Source: Candidatus Ornithobacterium hominis (lineage in GTDB: Bacteria; Bacteroidota; Bacteroidia; Flavobacteriales; Weeksellaceae). From it: DNA of 64,000 nt. The translations under genes were made by a program, and so were the position numbers. A model generated the notes under the pieces. The model searched no databases and was not told where the DNA came from. It saw only the letters and a program-made list of their open reading frames with translations. Positions 38,354 to 46,793 of this stretch are shown here, piece by piece. Numbering within the stretch: position 1 is the stretch's first letter; each line of letters opens with the position of its first letter. The stretch spans positions 186,001 to 250,000 of the forward strand of contig NZ_OX579588.1 of NCBI RefSeq assembly GCF_951229915.1, in the 5' to 3' direction.

Positions 38354-39142
38354 TTAAAAATTATTTGTATTATATCCTCTCATTATACCTCTCTGCGACT
38401 CTCGGATGAAAGTTAGAATTTCGTCTCGCTCTGGTGTTGCTTCCATTTCTGCTTCTATAATTTCTAAAGCTTGAGCAGTATTGTAGTTTTTTTGATATAA
38501 AATTCTGTAAATGTCTTGAATTTCCCTGATTTGTTCTGAGCTAAATCCTCTTCGCCTCAAACCTACCGAATTGATTCCCATATAAGAGAGTGGTTCACGA
38601 GCCGCTTTGACAAAAGGGGGAACGTCTTTTCTTACCAATGACCCGCCGGTAACAAAGGCGTGACTCCCAACCGTGCAAAACTGATGTACCGCTGTCATTC
38701 CCGCCATGATGGCAAAATCTCCTACGCTCACATGGCCAGCCAAGGTTGTATTATTAGAAAAAATACAATTATTCCCTACGATGCAATCATGTGCGATGTG
38801 CGAGTAAGCCATGATTAAACAGTTGTTGCCAATCATCGTTTTCATACGATCAGCAGTTCCTTTGTTGATGGTCACACATTCGCGAATTGTTGTGTTATCA
38901 CCGATTATTACTATAGATTTTTCACCTCGGTATTTCAAATCTTGTGGGATTGCAGAAACAACAGCTCCAGGGAAAATTTTACAATTTTTACCGATTCTTG
39001 CTCCATCTAAAATACTGACGTTCGGGCCAATCCAAGTTCCTTCGCCAATTGAGACATTTTTAGAAATCGTTGTAAAGGGTTCTACCACTACATTTTCTGC
39101 AAGTTTGGCATCGGGGTGGATGTAAGCTAAAGGCTGATTCAT
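38354..39142 (-). CDS. lpxA: UDP-N-acetylglucosamine O-acyltransferase
   Basis: 262 aa left-handed beta-helix trimer; first step of lipid A synthesis in the cytosol. Hexapeptide repeats start at IHPDAKLAENVVVEPF and run to ~190. Catalytic-His region MAYSHIAHDCIVGNN and the HQFCTVGSHAFVTGG segment are present; C-terminal helices carry GLRRRGFSSEQIREIQDIYRILY. 8 nt behind lpxC/fabZ. Confidence 0.97.
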   Translation of the reverse strand: MNQPLAYIHPDAKLAENVVVEPFTTISKNVSIGEGTWIGPNVSILDGARIGKNCKIFPGAVVSAIPQDLKYRGEKSIVIIGDNTTIRECVTINKGTADRMKTMIGNNCLIMAYSHIAHDCIVGNNCIFSNNTTLAGHVSVGDFAIMAGMTAVHQFCTVGSHAFVTGGSLVRKDVPPFVKAAREPLSYMGINSVGLRRRGFSSEQIREIQDIYRILYQKNYNTAQALEIIEAEMEATPERDEILTFIRESQRGIMRGYNTNNF

Positions 39143-39150
39143 AATTTTTT

Positions 39151-40551
39151 CTAAACTTCTTTTTTATTTTTAATTAATTGTGCCATGAGTTCTGCTTCTG
39201 CTACGATGCTATCGCCCACATAAGCATAGCCTTGCATGTGAACGATTCCACGGCGAACAGGCTCAATTAATTCAACTTTAAAAATCATTGTATCCCCAGG
39301 CACTACTTTTTTCTTGAATTTCACGTTATCAATTTTGACGAAATAAGTGGAGTAATTCTCTGGGTCTGGGACACTACTCAGAAACAGAATTCCACCTGCC
39401 TGTGCCATAGCTTCTACTTGCAAAACACCAGGCATTACTGGCTCTTCTGGGAAATGACCGACAAAAAAAGGTTCGTTCATGGTAACATTTTTGATGCCAA
39501 TTACCGTTTTTTCATCAATACTCATGATTTTATCTACCAACAAAAATGGTGGGCGATGTGGTAGTAGTTCCATAATTTTATTGATGTCGTAGACAGGCTC
39601 TGCACTGGTGTCAATAGCAGGGACATTTTTTCGTTGTGCTATTTTGATCTGTTTACTCAGTTTTTTTGCAAATTGCGTATTAATCAAGTGGCCAGGTTTA
39701 TTGGCAATGATTTTTGCTTTTAACTTCATGCCAACCAACGCCAAATCGCCAATTACGTCTAGAAGTTTATGGCGAGCAGCTTCGTTAGGGTAATGTAAGG
39801 TTAAATTATCTAAAATTCCATTCGGGCGAATGGAGACGCTTTCTTGGTTAAAAGCTATTTTGAGTTTTTCTTCCGTTTCGGGTGTTATTTCTTTATCTAC
39901 GTAGACGATAGCATTGTTTATATCCCCTCCTTTAATGAGCCCAGCGTTTAGAAGTTGTTCCAATTCATGCAAAAAACTAAACGTTCTTGCATTGGCAATT
40001 TCTTTTTTAAAATCGGCTAAATTTTTCAGTGTAGCATTTTGCGTACCTAAAACTTTAGTTCCGAAATCTACCATAGAAGTCACTTGGTAGGTATCTGAGG
40101 GTATTGCTGTAATTTCAGAACCAGTTTCAGGGTCAGAGAAAGTAACAATTTCTTTTATTTCAAAATATTCCCGTTCAGCTTCTTGCTCTACGATTCCTGC
40201 TTTTTCTATGGCTTCTACAAAATATTTTGCAGAGCCATCCATGATAGGAGGTTCAGCACTATTTAGTTCAATAATAGCGTTATCTATATCCATCCCAGTA
40301 AGAGCAGCAAGAATGTGCTCCGTTGTATTGATTTTTACTCCCTTTTTTTCTAAAATCGTTCCTCTATCGGTAAAAGTCACAAAATTGGCATCAGCTTCAA
40401 CTCTTGGGCTACCCTCTAAATCGGTTCTCACAAAAACAAATCCTGCGTCTTCTTTCGCTGGTTTTAAAGTCATTATTACTTCTTCCCCAGTGTGCAAGCC
40501 AACACCGTTTAAAGTAATTTCAGAAGCTAAGGTTTTTTGCTTATCCGCCAT
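39151..40551 (-). CDS. lpxC/fabZ: Bifunctional LpxC deacetylase / FabZ dehydratase fusion
   Basis: 466 aa. Residues 1-~305 are LpxC, the zinc UDP-3-O-acyl-GlcNAc deacetylase and committed lipid A step: TLNGVGLHTGEEV, zinc His in TTEHILAALTGMDIDN, and HKLLDVIGDLALVG. Residues ~320-466 are FabZ, the 3-hydroxyacyl-ACP dehydratase: LLPHRPPFLLVDKI with catalytic His, and GHFPEEPVMPGVLQVEAMAQ with catalytic Glu. The fusion is a Bacteroidetes hallmark and links competing uses of hydroxyacyl-ACP. Overlaps lpxD by 11 nt. Confidence 0.98.
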   Translation of the reverse strand: MADKQKTLASEITLNGVGLHTGEEVIMTLKPAKEDAGFVFVRTDLEGSPRVEADANFVTFTDRGTILEKKGVKINTTEHILAALTGMDIDNAIIELNSAEPPIMDGSAKYFVEAIEKAGIVEQEAEREYFEIKEIVTFSDPETGSEITAIPSDTYQVTSMVDFGTKVLGTQNATLKNLADFKKEIANARTFSFLHELEQLLNAGLIKGGDINNAIVYVDKEITPETEEKLKIAFNQESVSIRPNGILDNLTLHYPNEAARHKLLDVIGDLALVGMKLKAKIIANKPGHLINTQFAKKLSKQIKIAQRKNVPAIDTSAEPVYDINKIMELLPHRPPFLLVDKIMSIDEKTVIGIKNVTMNEPFFVGHFPEEPVMPGVLQVEAMAQAGGILFLSSVPDPENYSTYFVKIDNVKFKKKVVPGDTMIFKVELIEPVRRGIVHMQGYAYVGDSIVAEAELMAQLIKNKKEV

Positions 40552-41581
40552 GATTTTCTTTTTTAATTAATTTTTCTAATTTATCAATCCTTTGAACAAT
40601 TTTACTGAAATTTTTGAAATGCACATAAGATTTCCTAAAATCCATGGCAGAAAAAGCTGGTGAGCCATACAATTTTTCTCCATCTTTCACATCATGGTTT
40701 ACTCCGCTCTGTGCCTGCACCTGAATTTTATTTCCAATTTTCAAATGCCCAGTGACACCTACTTGCCCACCAATCATATTGTGGTTGCCTATTTTGGTAG
40801 AACCCGCTACGCCACTCTGTGCCGCAATCACGTTGTGACGTCCAATTTCAACATTATGAGCTATTTGAATTTGATTATCTAATTTTGTTCCTTCTTTTAT
40901 GAGGGTAGAACCCATTGTCGCTCGGTCTATTGTAGAACAAGCTCCGATTTCCACATCGTTCTCTATGATGACGTTTCCCAGCTGTGGAACTTTTTTAAAA
41001 ACGCCATTTTCATCTGGTTGGTAGCCAAAACCTTCGCAGCCAATTACACTATTGGACTGAATAATTACATTTCTACCAATTTTTATGTTTTCGTAAATTT
41101 TTACTCCAGGATAAATGATGGTATTATCCCCAATTTCCACATTTTCGCCAATATAAACTTGTGGATAAATTTTTACATTTTCTCCTATTTTAACTCCAGA
41201 ACTTATCACGCTAAACTCTCCCAAATAAAATCCTTTCTCTTTGATTTGAGCGTTTTCAGCTATGGATGTAGGTTGCATAATGCCATTTTTTTTGGGTTGT
41301 AGAGACTCATACATTTGCAGAAGTTGTGTGATGGCTTGGTATGCATCTTCTACAATGATGAAAGTTTTCCCCGTAGTCACTTCTTTTTTAAATTTCTTAG
41401 AAATGATAATTACCTGAGAATTAGTTTCTTTAAGGAAGTGTGAATACTTATCATTTCCAAGAAAGGTCAACTCCTGTGGTTTTGCTTCTTGAATTCTCCC
41501 AAAACCACTCACTGGCTGCTCGGGTTCACCTACAATTTGTCCATTTATCAAATCAGCAATTTGTTGCGCTGTAAATTCCAT
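40541..41581 (-). CDS. lpxD: UDP-3-O-acylglucosamine N-acyltransferase
   Basis: 346 aa. N-terminal uridine-binding domain 1-~100 (LTFLGNDKYSHFLKETNSQVIIISK), then hexapeptide beta-helix ~105-310 with catalytic HNVEIGRHNVIAAQSGVAGS and IGGQVGVTGHLKIGN; C-terminal amphipathic helix for ACP binding. Adds the N-linked hydroxyacyl chain after LpxC. First gene of the operon; TACTTTTG lies exactly 4 nt before its ATG. Confidence 0.97.
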   Translation of the reverse strand: MEFTAQQIADLINGQIVGEPEQPVSGFGRIQEAKPQELTFLGNDKYSHFLKETNSQVIIISKKFKKEVTTGKTFIIVEDAYQAITQLLQMYESLQPKKNGIMQPTSIAENAQIKEKGFYLGEFSVISSGVKIGENVKIYPQVYIGENVEIGDNTIIYPGVKIYENIKIGRNVIIQSNSVIGCEGFGYQPDENGVFKKVPQLGNVIIENDVEIGACSTIDRATMGSTLIKEGTKLDNQIQIAHNVEIGRHNVIAAQSGVAGSTKIGNHNMIGGQVGVTGHLKIGNKIQVQAQSGVNHDVKDGEKLYGSPAFSAMDFRKSYVHFKNFSKIVQRIDKLEKLIKKENHGG

Positions 41582-41585
41582 ACTA

Positions 41586-41593
41586 CAAAAGTA
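41586..41593 (-). promoter_or_regulatory. -7 element of lpxD operon, 4 nt before ATG
   Basis: Minus strand TACTTTTG, spacer TAGT, then ATG; predicts a leaderless operon mRNA. Confidence 0.55.
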
Positions 41594-41620
41594 GAAAAAT
41601 AAATGCTTTCTAAGAGCTAT

Positions 41621-42871
41621 TTAAATTTCAACAAAATATTTATTTTTTTTAAGCCTTAATAATTTTTCTTGATTCCAAGAGCAAAAATGATGTTTTACTG
41701 TCTTCAGGTACAGCGGCTGCGTCAAAATTTGCTTGGGAGACTCTGCAATATCCATACACTGCTTCTTCTTGTTCAGCAATAAAATCGGATGACTTTCTTT
41801 ATTATATGGCGTTACGCTCATCTCAGTATCATGTACAAAATAGGAAGAAGAGCCAGCCCCTAAGAGCTTTTCGCACAGTTGCACCTGTTTTTCAATTTCC
41901 TCTTTTGGAATTTTTTGATTATAAATTTCTGCTTTCGGTAATTTTCTTTGGATAATTGATTTGGCTAAAATTGATAAAATCTCATCTTCTTGATTTTGCC
42001 ACTGCTTGAGAGCAAATAGAATATCATTATCATCCAAATCCACAAAAGCATTAATGTCATTAAAATCAAAATCATCTTTCTTTTGTCTGCTCAAGAAATA
42101 TTCTAAGGCAGGTGTCGCTGGTAGTTTCTCACCATTTTGAGCTAACTCTTGCGCTCTACGAAATGCCTGAGTCAGGTAAATTTCCGCAGCCAAAGAAGTT
42201 TTGTGCATATAGACTTGCCAGTACATAAACATGCGAGAAATCAAAAATTTCTCTACCGAATAAATTCCTTTTTCGTCGATGACTAATCGATTCTCATGCA
42301 CATTTAGCATAGAAATGATTCGATCTGAATTGATGTTTCCCTCTGCAACACCGCTAAAGAAGCTATCTCTTTTCAGATAATCCAGCCGATCTATATCTAA
42401 CTGGCTGGCAATTAATTCATTTAAAAAATAGCGGGGGTATTTTCCTGTGAAAATTTCAATCGCTAGATTCAGGCGTCCACCCGTTTCGGTATTCAAATAA
42501 TGCATTAATTGAAGAGAAATCTGCTCGTGAGAAACGTCCTTGACAATCGTACGCTCTAGCGTATGCGAGAAGGGCCCATGACCAATGTCGTGCAGCAAAA
42601 TCGCAATGTAAACCGCTTGCTCTTCCTCGGGAGAAATTTCTACATTTTTAAGCCGCAAAGTCTGAACTGCCTTTTGCATCAGATTCAGGCAACCCAATGC
42701 GTGCAAAAAACGAGAATGCGTACAGCCTGGGTAGACATATTGAGTTAAACCCGTTTGTGAAATCCTCCTGAGTCTTTGAAAATATTTGTGCTCGATTAAA
42801 TCAAAAATAATTCCATTGGGAATCGTTATAAAACCATACAACGGGTCATTAAAAATCTTGAACTTGTTCAA
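41621..42871 (-). CDS. HD-domain phosphohydrolase (dGTPase/SamHD1-like)
   Basis: 416 aa, apparently starting at TTG (MNKFKIFNDPLYGFITIP), since no ATG fits the family N-terminus. HD metal motif AILLHDIGHGPFSHTLE (His-Asp near residues 94-95), an early His in GCTHSRFLHALGCLNLM, and LIASQLDIDRLDYLKRDSF. Such YdhJ/SamHD1-like proteins hydrolyse nucleotides; the substrate here is unknown. Divergent from porX with interleaved promoters. Confidence 0.88.
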   Translation of the reverse strand: MNKFKIFNDPLYGFITIPNGIIFDLIEHKYFQRLRRISQTGLTQYVYPGCTHSRFLHALGCLNLMQKAVQTLRLKNVEISPEEEQAVYIAILLHDIGHGPFSHTLERTIVKDVSHEQISLQLMHYLNTETGGRLNLAIEIFTGKYPRYFLNELIASQLDIDRLDYLKRDSFFSGVAEGNINSDRIISMLNVHENRLVIDEKGIYSVEKFLISRMFMYWQVYMHKTSLAAEIYLTQAFRRAQELAQNGEKLPATPALEYFLSRQKKDDFDFNDINAFVDLDDNDILFALKQWQNQEDEILSILAKSIIQRKLPKAEIYNQKIPKEEIEKQVQLCEKLLGAGSSSYFVHDTEMSVTPYNKESHPILLLNKKKQCMDIAESPKQILTQPLYLKTVKHHFCSWNQEKLLRLKKNKYFVEI

Positions 42872-42911
42872 TGGACTTGATATTAGGTTTAAATTAATTT
42901 AAATTTGGCTA

Positions 42912-42931
42912 TAAATTTGGTGACAAAAGTA
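42912..42931. promoter_or_regulatory. Back-to-back promoters of porX and the HD gene
   Basis: Plus TAAATTTG at 42912-42919 fits porX (28 nt before its ATG). Minus TACTTTTG at 42924-42931 fits the HD gene. The two elements are 4 nt apart and divergent, so the promoters should interfere. Confidence 0.5.
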
Positions 42932-42947
42932 AAAATTAAAAACATTT

Positions 42948-44489
42948 ATGAAAATTCTTTGGATTGATGATGAAATTGAATTACTCAAAGCTCACATTCT
43001 ATTTTTAGAGAAAAAAGGTTACCAAGCCATTCCTATAAATAATGCTACAGATGCCTTAGACTTACTGAAGACTGAAAGTTTTTCCGCCGTTTTGATTGAT
43101 GAAAACATGCCAGGCATCGGTGGTTTAGACGCTCTAAAACTCATCAAAGAAATCCACCCTTACCTCCCCGTGGTTATGGTCACCAAAAACGAAGAAGAGA
43201 GTTTGATGGAAGAAGCTATTGGCTCTCAAATATCTGATTATCTGATAAAACCAGTCAATCCTAATCAAATTTTATTAAGCCTTAAAAAAATTCTGAGCAG
43301 CACACAGCTCATTACCGAAAAATCCATTGCCAATTATCAGCAAGAGTTTAGAAATATTTCTATAAACTTGATGAATGCATGCGATGACAAAGATTGGGTA
43401 GCTCTTTACCAAAACTTAGTGCAATGGGAAATGCAGCTAGAAAATATTGAAGACCCTCATATGCTCGAAATTTTGAGTAATCAAAAGGCAGAGGCGAATC
43501 AACAGTTTGCTAAATTTGTAGAAAAAAATTATCATAATTGGCTACATGAAAAAGATGCTCCGATTTTATCTCACAGCGTTTTTCAAAAAAGAATTTCACC
43601 ACAAATAAAACCACAAGAGAAGGTGCTTTTGCTGTTGATTGATAACCTACGGCTCGACCAATGGAAGGCAATTCAGCCGCTTTTCACGGAATTTTGTAAT
43701 ATCAAAAAAGAAGAATTATACTACAGCATTTTACCCTCTTCCACGCAATACGCCAGAAACGCCTTTTTCAGCGGAATGATGCCGCTCGAGATTGAAAAAA
43801 AATTCCCCCAATATTGGAAAAATGATAATGAAGAAGGTAATAAAAATGAGTTTGAAGAGCAACTGTTGCAAGCACAGCTGAAGCGTTTAAACCAAAATCA
43901 ATTGAAATTTAAATATTATAAAATTTTAAATACCTCTTTTTCTAAAAAAGTTTTTGATGAATTTTCTCAATTCAAAAAAAATGACCTAACGGTGATCGTT
44001 TACAACTTTATCGATATCCTTTCCCATGCTAAAACTGATAACAAAATCGTGAGCGAAATGATTCGTGATGATAAAACTTATCGCTCCATGACACGTAATT
44101 TCTTTGAAAACAGTTATTTAATGAAAACGCTGAAGTTAGCCGCTGCCGAGGGAATGAAAATCATATTGACGACAGATCACGGGACTATTTTTGTGAAGAA
44201 TCCAATTAAAGTCGTGGGCGACCGAGAAACCAGCACCAATCTCCGTTACAAGCTCGGACGCCACTTGCAGTTTGATGAAAATGATGTCTTCGCTATAGAG
44301 CAGCCCGAGGACTATTTTTTACCCAAAGTCAATGTATCATCCAAATATATTTTTGCAAAAGAAAATACTTTTTTAGCTTATCCCAAAAACTACAATTATT
44401 ACGTCAATTATTACAAAAACACCTATCAGCACGGGGGAATATCGATGGAAGAAATGATAATTCCGCTTGTAGAAATGCAAGGTAAATAA
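42948..44489 (+). CDS. porX: PorX-like response regulator with PglZ domain
   Basis: 513 aa. Receiver domain 1-~120: acidic pair D7-D8, phospho-acceptor D51 in VLIDENMPGIGG, conserved Lys in YLIKPVNP. Helical linker ~125-205, then an alkaline-phosphatase-like PglZ effector (~215-513) with LLIDNLRLDQWKAI, SSTQYARNAFFSGMMP, TTDHGTI and YQHGGISMEEMIIPLVE. PorX with sensor PorY controls type IX secretion genes in Bacteroidetes and its PglZ domain acts on nucleotides. No porY or T9SS structural gene is in the window. Confidence 0.93.
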   Translation: MKILWIDDEIELLKAHILFLEKKGYQAIPINNATDALDLLKTESFSAVLIDENMPGIGGLDALKLIKEIHPYLPVVMVTKNEEESLMEEAIGSQISDYLIKPVNPNQILLSLKKILSSTQLITEKSIANYQQEFRNISINLMNACDDKDWVALYQNLVQWEMQLENIEDPHMLEILSNQKAEANQQFAKFVEKNYHNWLHEKDAPILSHSVFQKRISPQIKPQEKVLLLLIDNLRLDQWKAIQPLFTEFCNIKKEELYYSILPSSTQYARNAFFSGMMPLEIEKKFPQYWKNDNEEGNKNEFEEQLLQAQLKRLNQNQLKFKYYKILNTSFSKKVFDEFSQFKKNDLTVIVYNFIDILSHAKTDNKIVSEMIRDDKTYRSMTRNFFENSYLMKTLKLAAAEGMKIILTTDHGTIFVKNPIKVVGDRETSTNLRYKLGRHLQFDENDVFAIEQPEDYFLPKVNVSSKYIFAKENTFLAYPKNYNYYVNYYKNTYQHGGISMEEMIIPLVEMQGK

Positions 44490-44747
44490 TTTTTTTTAAG
44501 GCTTAGAAAATTTTGGTATAATTTATTTTAAAAACTAATCACAAAGTTGATAAAATAAGATTTCAATCCTTTTTCGGTATTTTTTTGATATTCAATCAAA
44601 ACTATTTTGCAATTTGGCTCAAGTTTATCTGTCATTTTACTATTTTTTTTTGGAAATCAATTTGTTAGGTTAAATTTGATGTTTTGATAAACTCTTTTAT
44701 AATGTACAACGGGTGGTTTAAAACGTTAATATAATATCAAATTTTAA

Positions 44748-44764
44748 TTTAGATTTCGTCTAAA
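44748..44764. promoter_or_regulatory. Fur-box-like inverted repeat
   Basis: TTTAGATTTCGTCTAAA: perfect half-sites TTTAGA/TCTAAA with 5-nt spacing. As I remember it, the Fur box of the related Riemerella anatipestifer is ATTTAGAATTATTCTAAAT, the same half-sites and spacing. It covers the -33 region of the next promoter, the position expected for a repressor. Confidence 0.6.
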
Positions 44765-44777
44765 CAGAAATTATAAA

Positions 44778-44785
44778 TACTTTTG
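44778..44785 (+). promoter_or_regulatory. Putative -7 element of the ankyrin-PepSY operon
   Basis: TACTTTTG, 25 nt before the ATG and 13 nt after the Fur-box-like site. Confidence 0.5.
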
Positions 44786-44810
44786 TTTTAATCATTCTAA
44801 ATAAATTAAA

Positions 44811-46289
44811 ATGAAATACTTTTCTTATATTTTTTTGTTCATGATTCTAATGATGAACCGTGTTCAATCGCAAAACAATCTACTGCTGAGCGATGATTTT
44901 TGGTCAGCTCAACCTGATTTAAATCAAGTGAAACAAGCCGTCACCAACGGGAATAATCCTTCAGCGCAAAACAATCGCGGATTTGATGCAACAACTTATG
45001 CCATTTTAAACAATGCAGATGTTTCCATTATTGATTTTCTATTGCAACAAGACGGCAATAGTGTAGATAAAAAAACGCATGATGGCAGAATTTACTTGCT
45101 TTGGGCAGGGAGTAAAGGTAATATTCCATTAATTGAATATTTGATTGAAAAAGGCTCTGACGTGATGGCGGTAGAAGATAAAGGCAATAATTTGGTGACT
45201 TATACAGCGGTGAGAGGCGTTACAAACCCTGCTGTTTATACCACTTTCAAGCAACATGGTGTACCTCTTTCTATTCAAAATACCAAAGGTGCCCACGCTC
45301 TTCTGCTTTTGGCTCCAGCAGTGAAGCAAGTTGCGGATTTGAATTTTCTATTAAAAGAAAAAGATATTCAACTCACAGATACAGATAAAGACGGGAACAA
45401 TATCTTTCTATACACTGCGACTTCTGGAAACATACCGATGTTGAAAGACTTAATTCAACACAAAATCAATCCGTTACATGAAAATCTTCAAAAAGAAAAT
45501 GCAATGTTTTTTGCGGCTCAAGGGCAGAAAAGAAGCTTTAATAATATTGAAGTTTTTGAATTTTTGAAAAGTATAGGCGTTCCTACCCGTGTGAGCAATA
45601 AAAACAATGAAACACCCTTGCACAAGCTGGCTTCAAGAAATAATCATATCAATATTTATGAATTTTTCATCAATCAAGGCGTGGATGCCAACCAAAAAGA
45701 TAAGAACGGAAATCCAGCTATTTTCTATGCTGTGCAAGGAAATAATAATTCGGTAGCAAAATTCTTATTAAATGATTTTCAAAACATTAACGAAACTAAT
45801 GCCTACGGAGAAACATTGATGACTAAAGCAATTGCTGGCGGGAATGCTGATATTTTTGATGCTTTGATACAGAAAAACATAGATTTAAAACATTTGAACC
45901 AAAAAGGTGAAAGTTATCTTTATACCCTGTTTCAATCTTATAATCCCCAAAACCAAAAATTCTTTGAAAAAGCTTTTAATGTATTCAAAAATGCAGGAAT
46001 TTCAGCTTCATCTGCTCAGCTAAGCCTGTTCCATATTGCGGTAGAAAAAAATAGTTTATTTTTACTGCACAAAGCACAGGAAATCAGCCAAGACATTAAT
46101 CAAAAAAATGAAAAAGGTTTCTCTCCACTCCAATTGGCTGCTATGCAGGTAGATGATGTTCAGTTTATGAAAGATTTAATCGCTTTCGGAGCTGATAAAA
46201 ATGTACGTACAGATTTTGATGAAAGCGTACTGGATTTGGCTTCTGAAAATGAAAAATTACAAGGGCAGGATTTAACTTTTTTAAATTAA
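44811..46289 (+). CDS. Exported ankyrin-repeat protein
   Basis: 492 aa. Signal peptide residues 1-20 (MKYFSYIFLFMILMMNRVQS|Q), so periplasmic. At least ten ~33-residue ankyrin repeats, for instance TKDKDGNNIFLYTATSGNIPMLKDL-type, NNETPLHKLASRNNHINIYEFFINQG, KNGNPAIFYAVQGN and KGFSPLQLAAMQVDDVQF. Ankyrin stacks bind proteins; the partner is unknown. First gene of a three-gene operon under a Fur-box-like site, 3 nt before the next gene, so a role in an iron-acquisition or metal-stress envelope process is inferred. Confidence 0.88.
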   Translation: MKYFSYIFLFMILMMNRVQSQNNLLLSDDFWSAQPDLNQVKQAVTNGNNPSAQNNRGFDATTYAILNNADVSIIDFLLQQDGNSVDKKTHDGRIYLLWAGSKGNIPLIEYLIEKGSDVMAVEDKGNNLVTYTAVRGVTNPAVYTTFKQHGVPLSIQNTKGAHALLLLAPAVKQVADLNFLLKEKDIQLTDTDKDGNNIFLYTATSGNIPMLKDLIQHKINPLHENLQKENAMFFAAQGQKRSFNNIEVFEFLKSIGVPTRVSNKNNETPLHKLASRNNHINIYEFFINQGVDANQKDKNGNPAIFYAVQGNNNSVAKFLLNDFQNINETNAYGETLMTKAIAGGNADIFDALIQKNIDLKHLNQKGESYLYTLFQSYNPQNQKFFEKAFNVFKNAGISASSAQLSLFHIAVEKNSLFLLHKAQEISQDINQKNEKGFSPLQLAAMQVDDVQFMKDLIAFGADKNVRTDFDESVLDLASENEKLQGQDLTFLN

Positions 46290-46292
46290 ACA

Positions 46293-46790
46293 ATGATGAG
46301 AAAAAAATATATTATAATCACTTTACTTATCGGATTTTTTATAAGCTTTTTGAATTTTACCACATTCAGTACAGAAACTTACAAATGCATGATTCAAATG
46401 ACGAATTACAATGGTGAAGGTGCATATGTAGCTGTTTCTGTGCTAGATAGTAAAAACAATTATGTAGAGACTTTGAAGCTTTTTGGCGATGACGATGAAT
46501 GGTATAAAGGGCTCGAAGCATGGTATCCTTACTACAAAAAGAATAAAAGAATTGTGAATGTAGATGCTATTTCTGGCGAAACATTGAGTGGCGGAGAAAG
46601 AGCTACTTTTCAACTCAAAATTCCACAAAAATACTTAGACAAAAACTATCAGCTCCGTTTTGAAACAGCTGTAGAAGAGCAATCTTACAAGAAAAATGAT
46701 GTGCTGATTGTTCCGCTCAATGCAAAAAATTTAAACGGGAAATATAATGGCTCTGGCTACATCCGCTATGTACGCCTTGCCAAATCATAA
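46293..46790 (+). CDS. DUF2271-like exported protein
   Basis: 165 aa. N-terminal hydrophobic signal (residues ~5-24), then a beta-rich domain: YKCMIQMTNYNGEGAYVAVSVLD, DDDEWYKGLEAWYPYYKK, DAISGETLSGGERATFQL. This pattern matches DUF2271, a periplasmic family that commonly accompanies PepSY membrane reductases. No catalytic residues recognised. Only 3 nt from each neighbour, so translation is coupled. Confidence 0.78.
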   Translation: MMRKKYIIITLLIGFFISFLNFTTFSTETYKCMIQMTNYNGEGAYVAVSVLDSKNNYVETLKLFGDDDEWYKGLEAWYPYYKKNKRIVNVDAISGETLSGGERATFQLKIPQKYLDKNYQLRFETAVEEQSYKKNDVLIVPLNAKNLNGKYNGSGYIRYVRLAKS

Positions 46791-46793
46791 GCA

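Larger units (their letters stand above)
44490..44810. other. Non-coding gap upstream of the iron-type operon
   Basis: 321 nt holding a dispersed-repeat copy (44498), a Fur-box-like operator (44748-44764) and a promoter element (44778). A 35-codon minus-strand frame at 44528-44635 has no recognisable content and is not called as a gene. Confidence 0.6.

Noticed and set aside
44528..44635. 35-codon minus-strand frame in the gap before the ankyrin gene
   Set aside because: No promoter, no recognisable family and very short; not supported as a gene.
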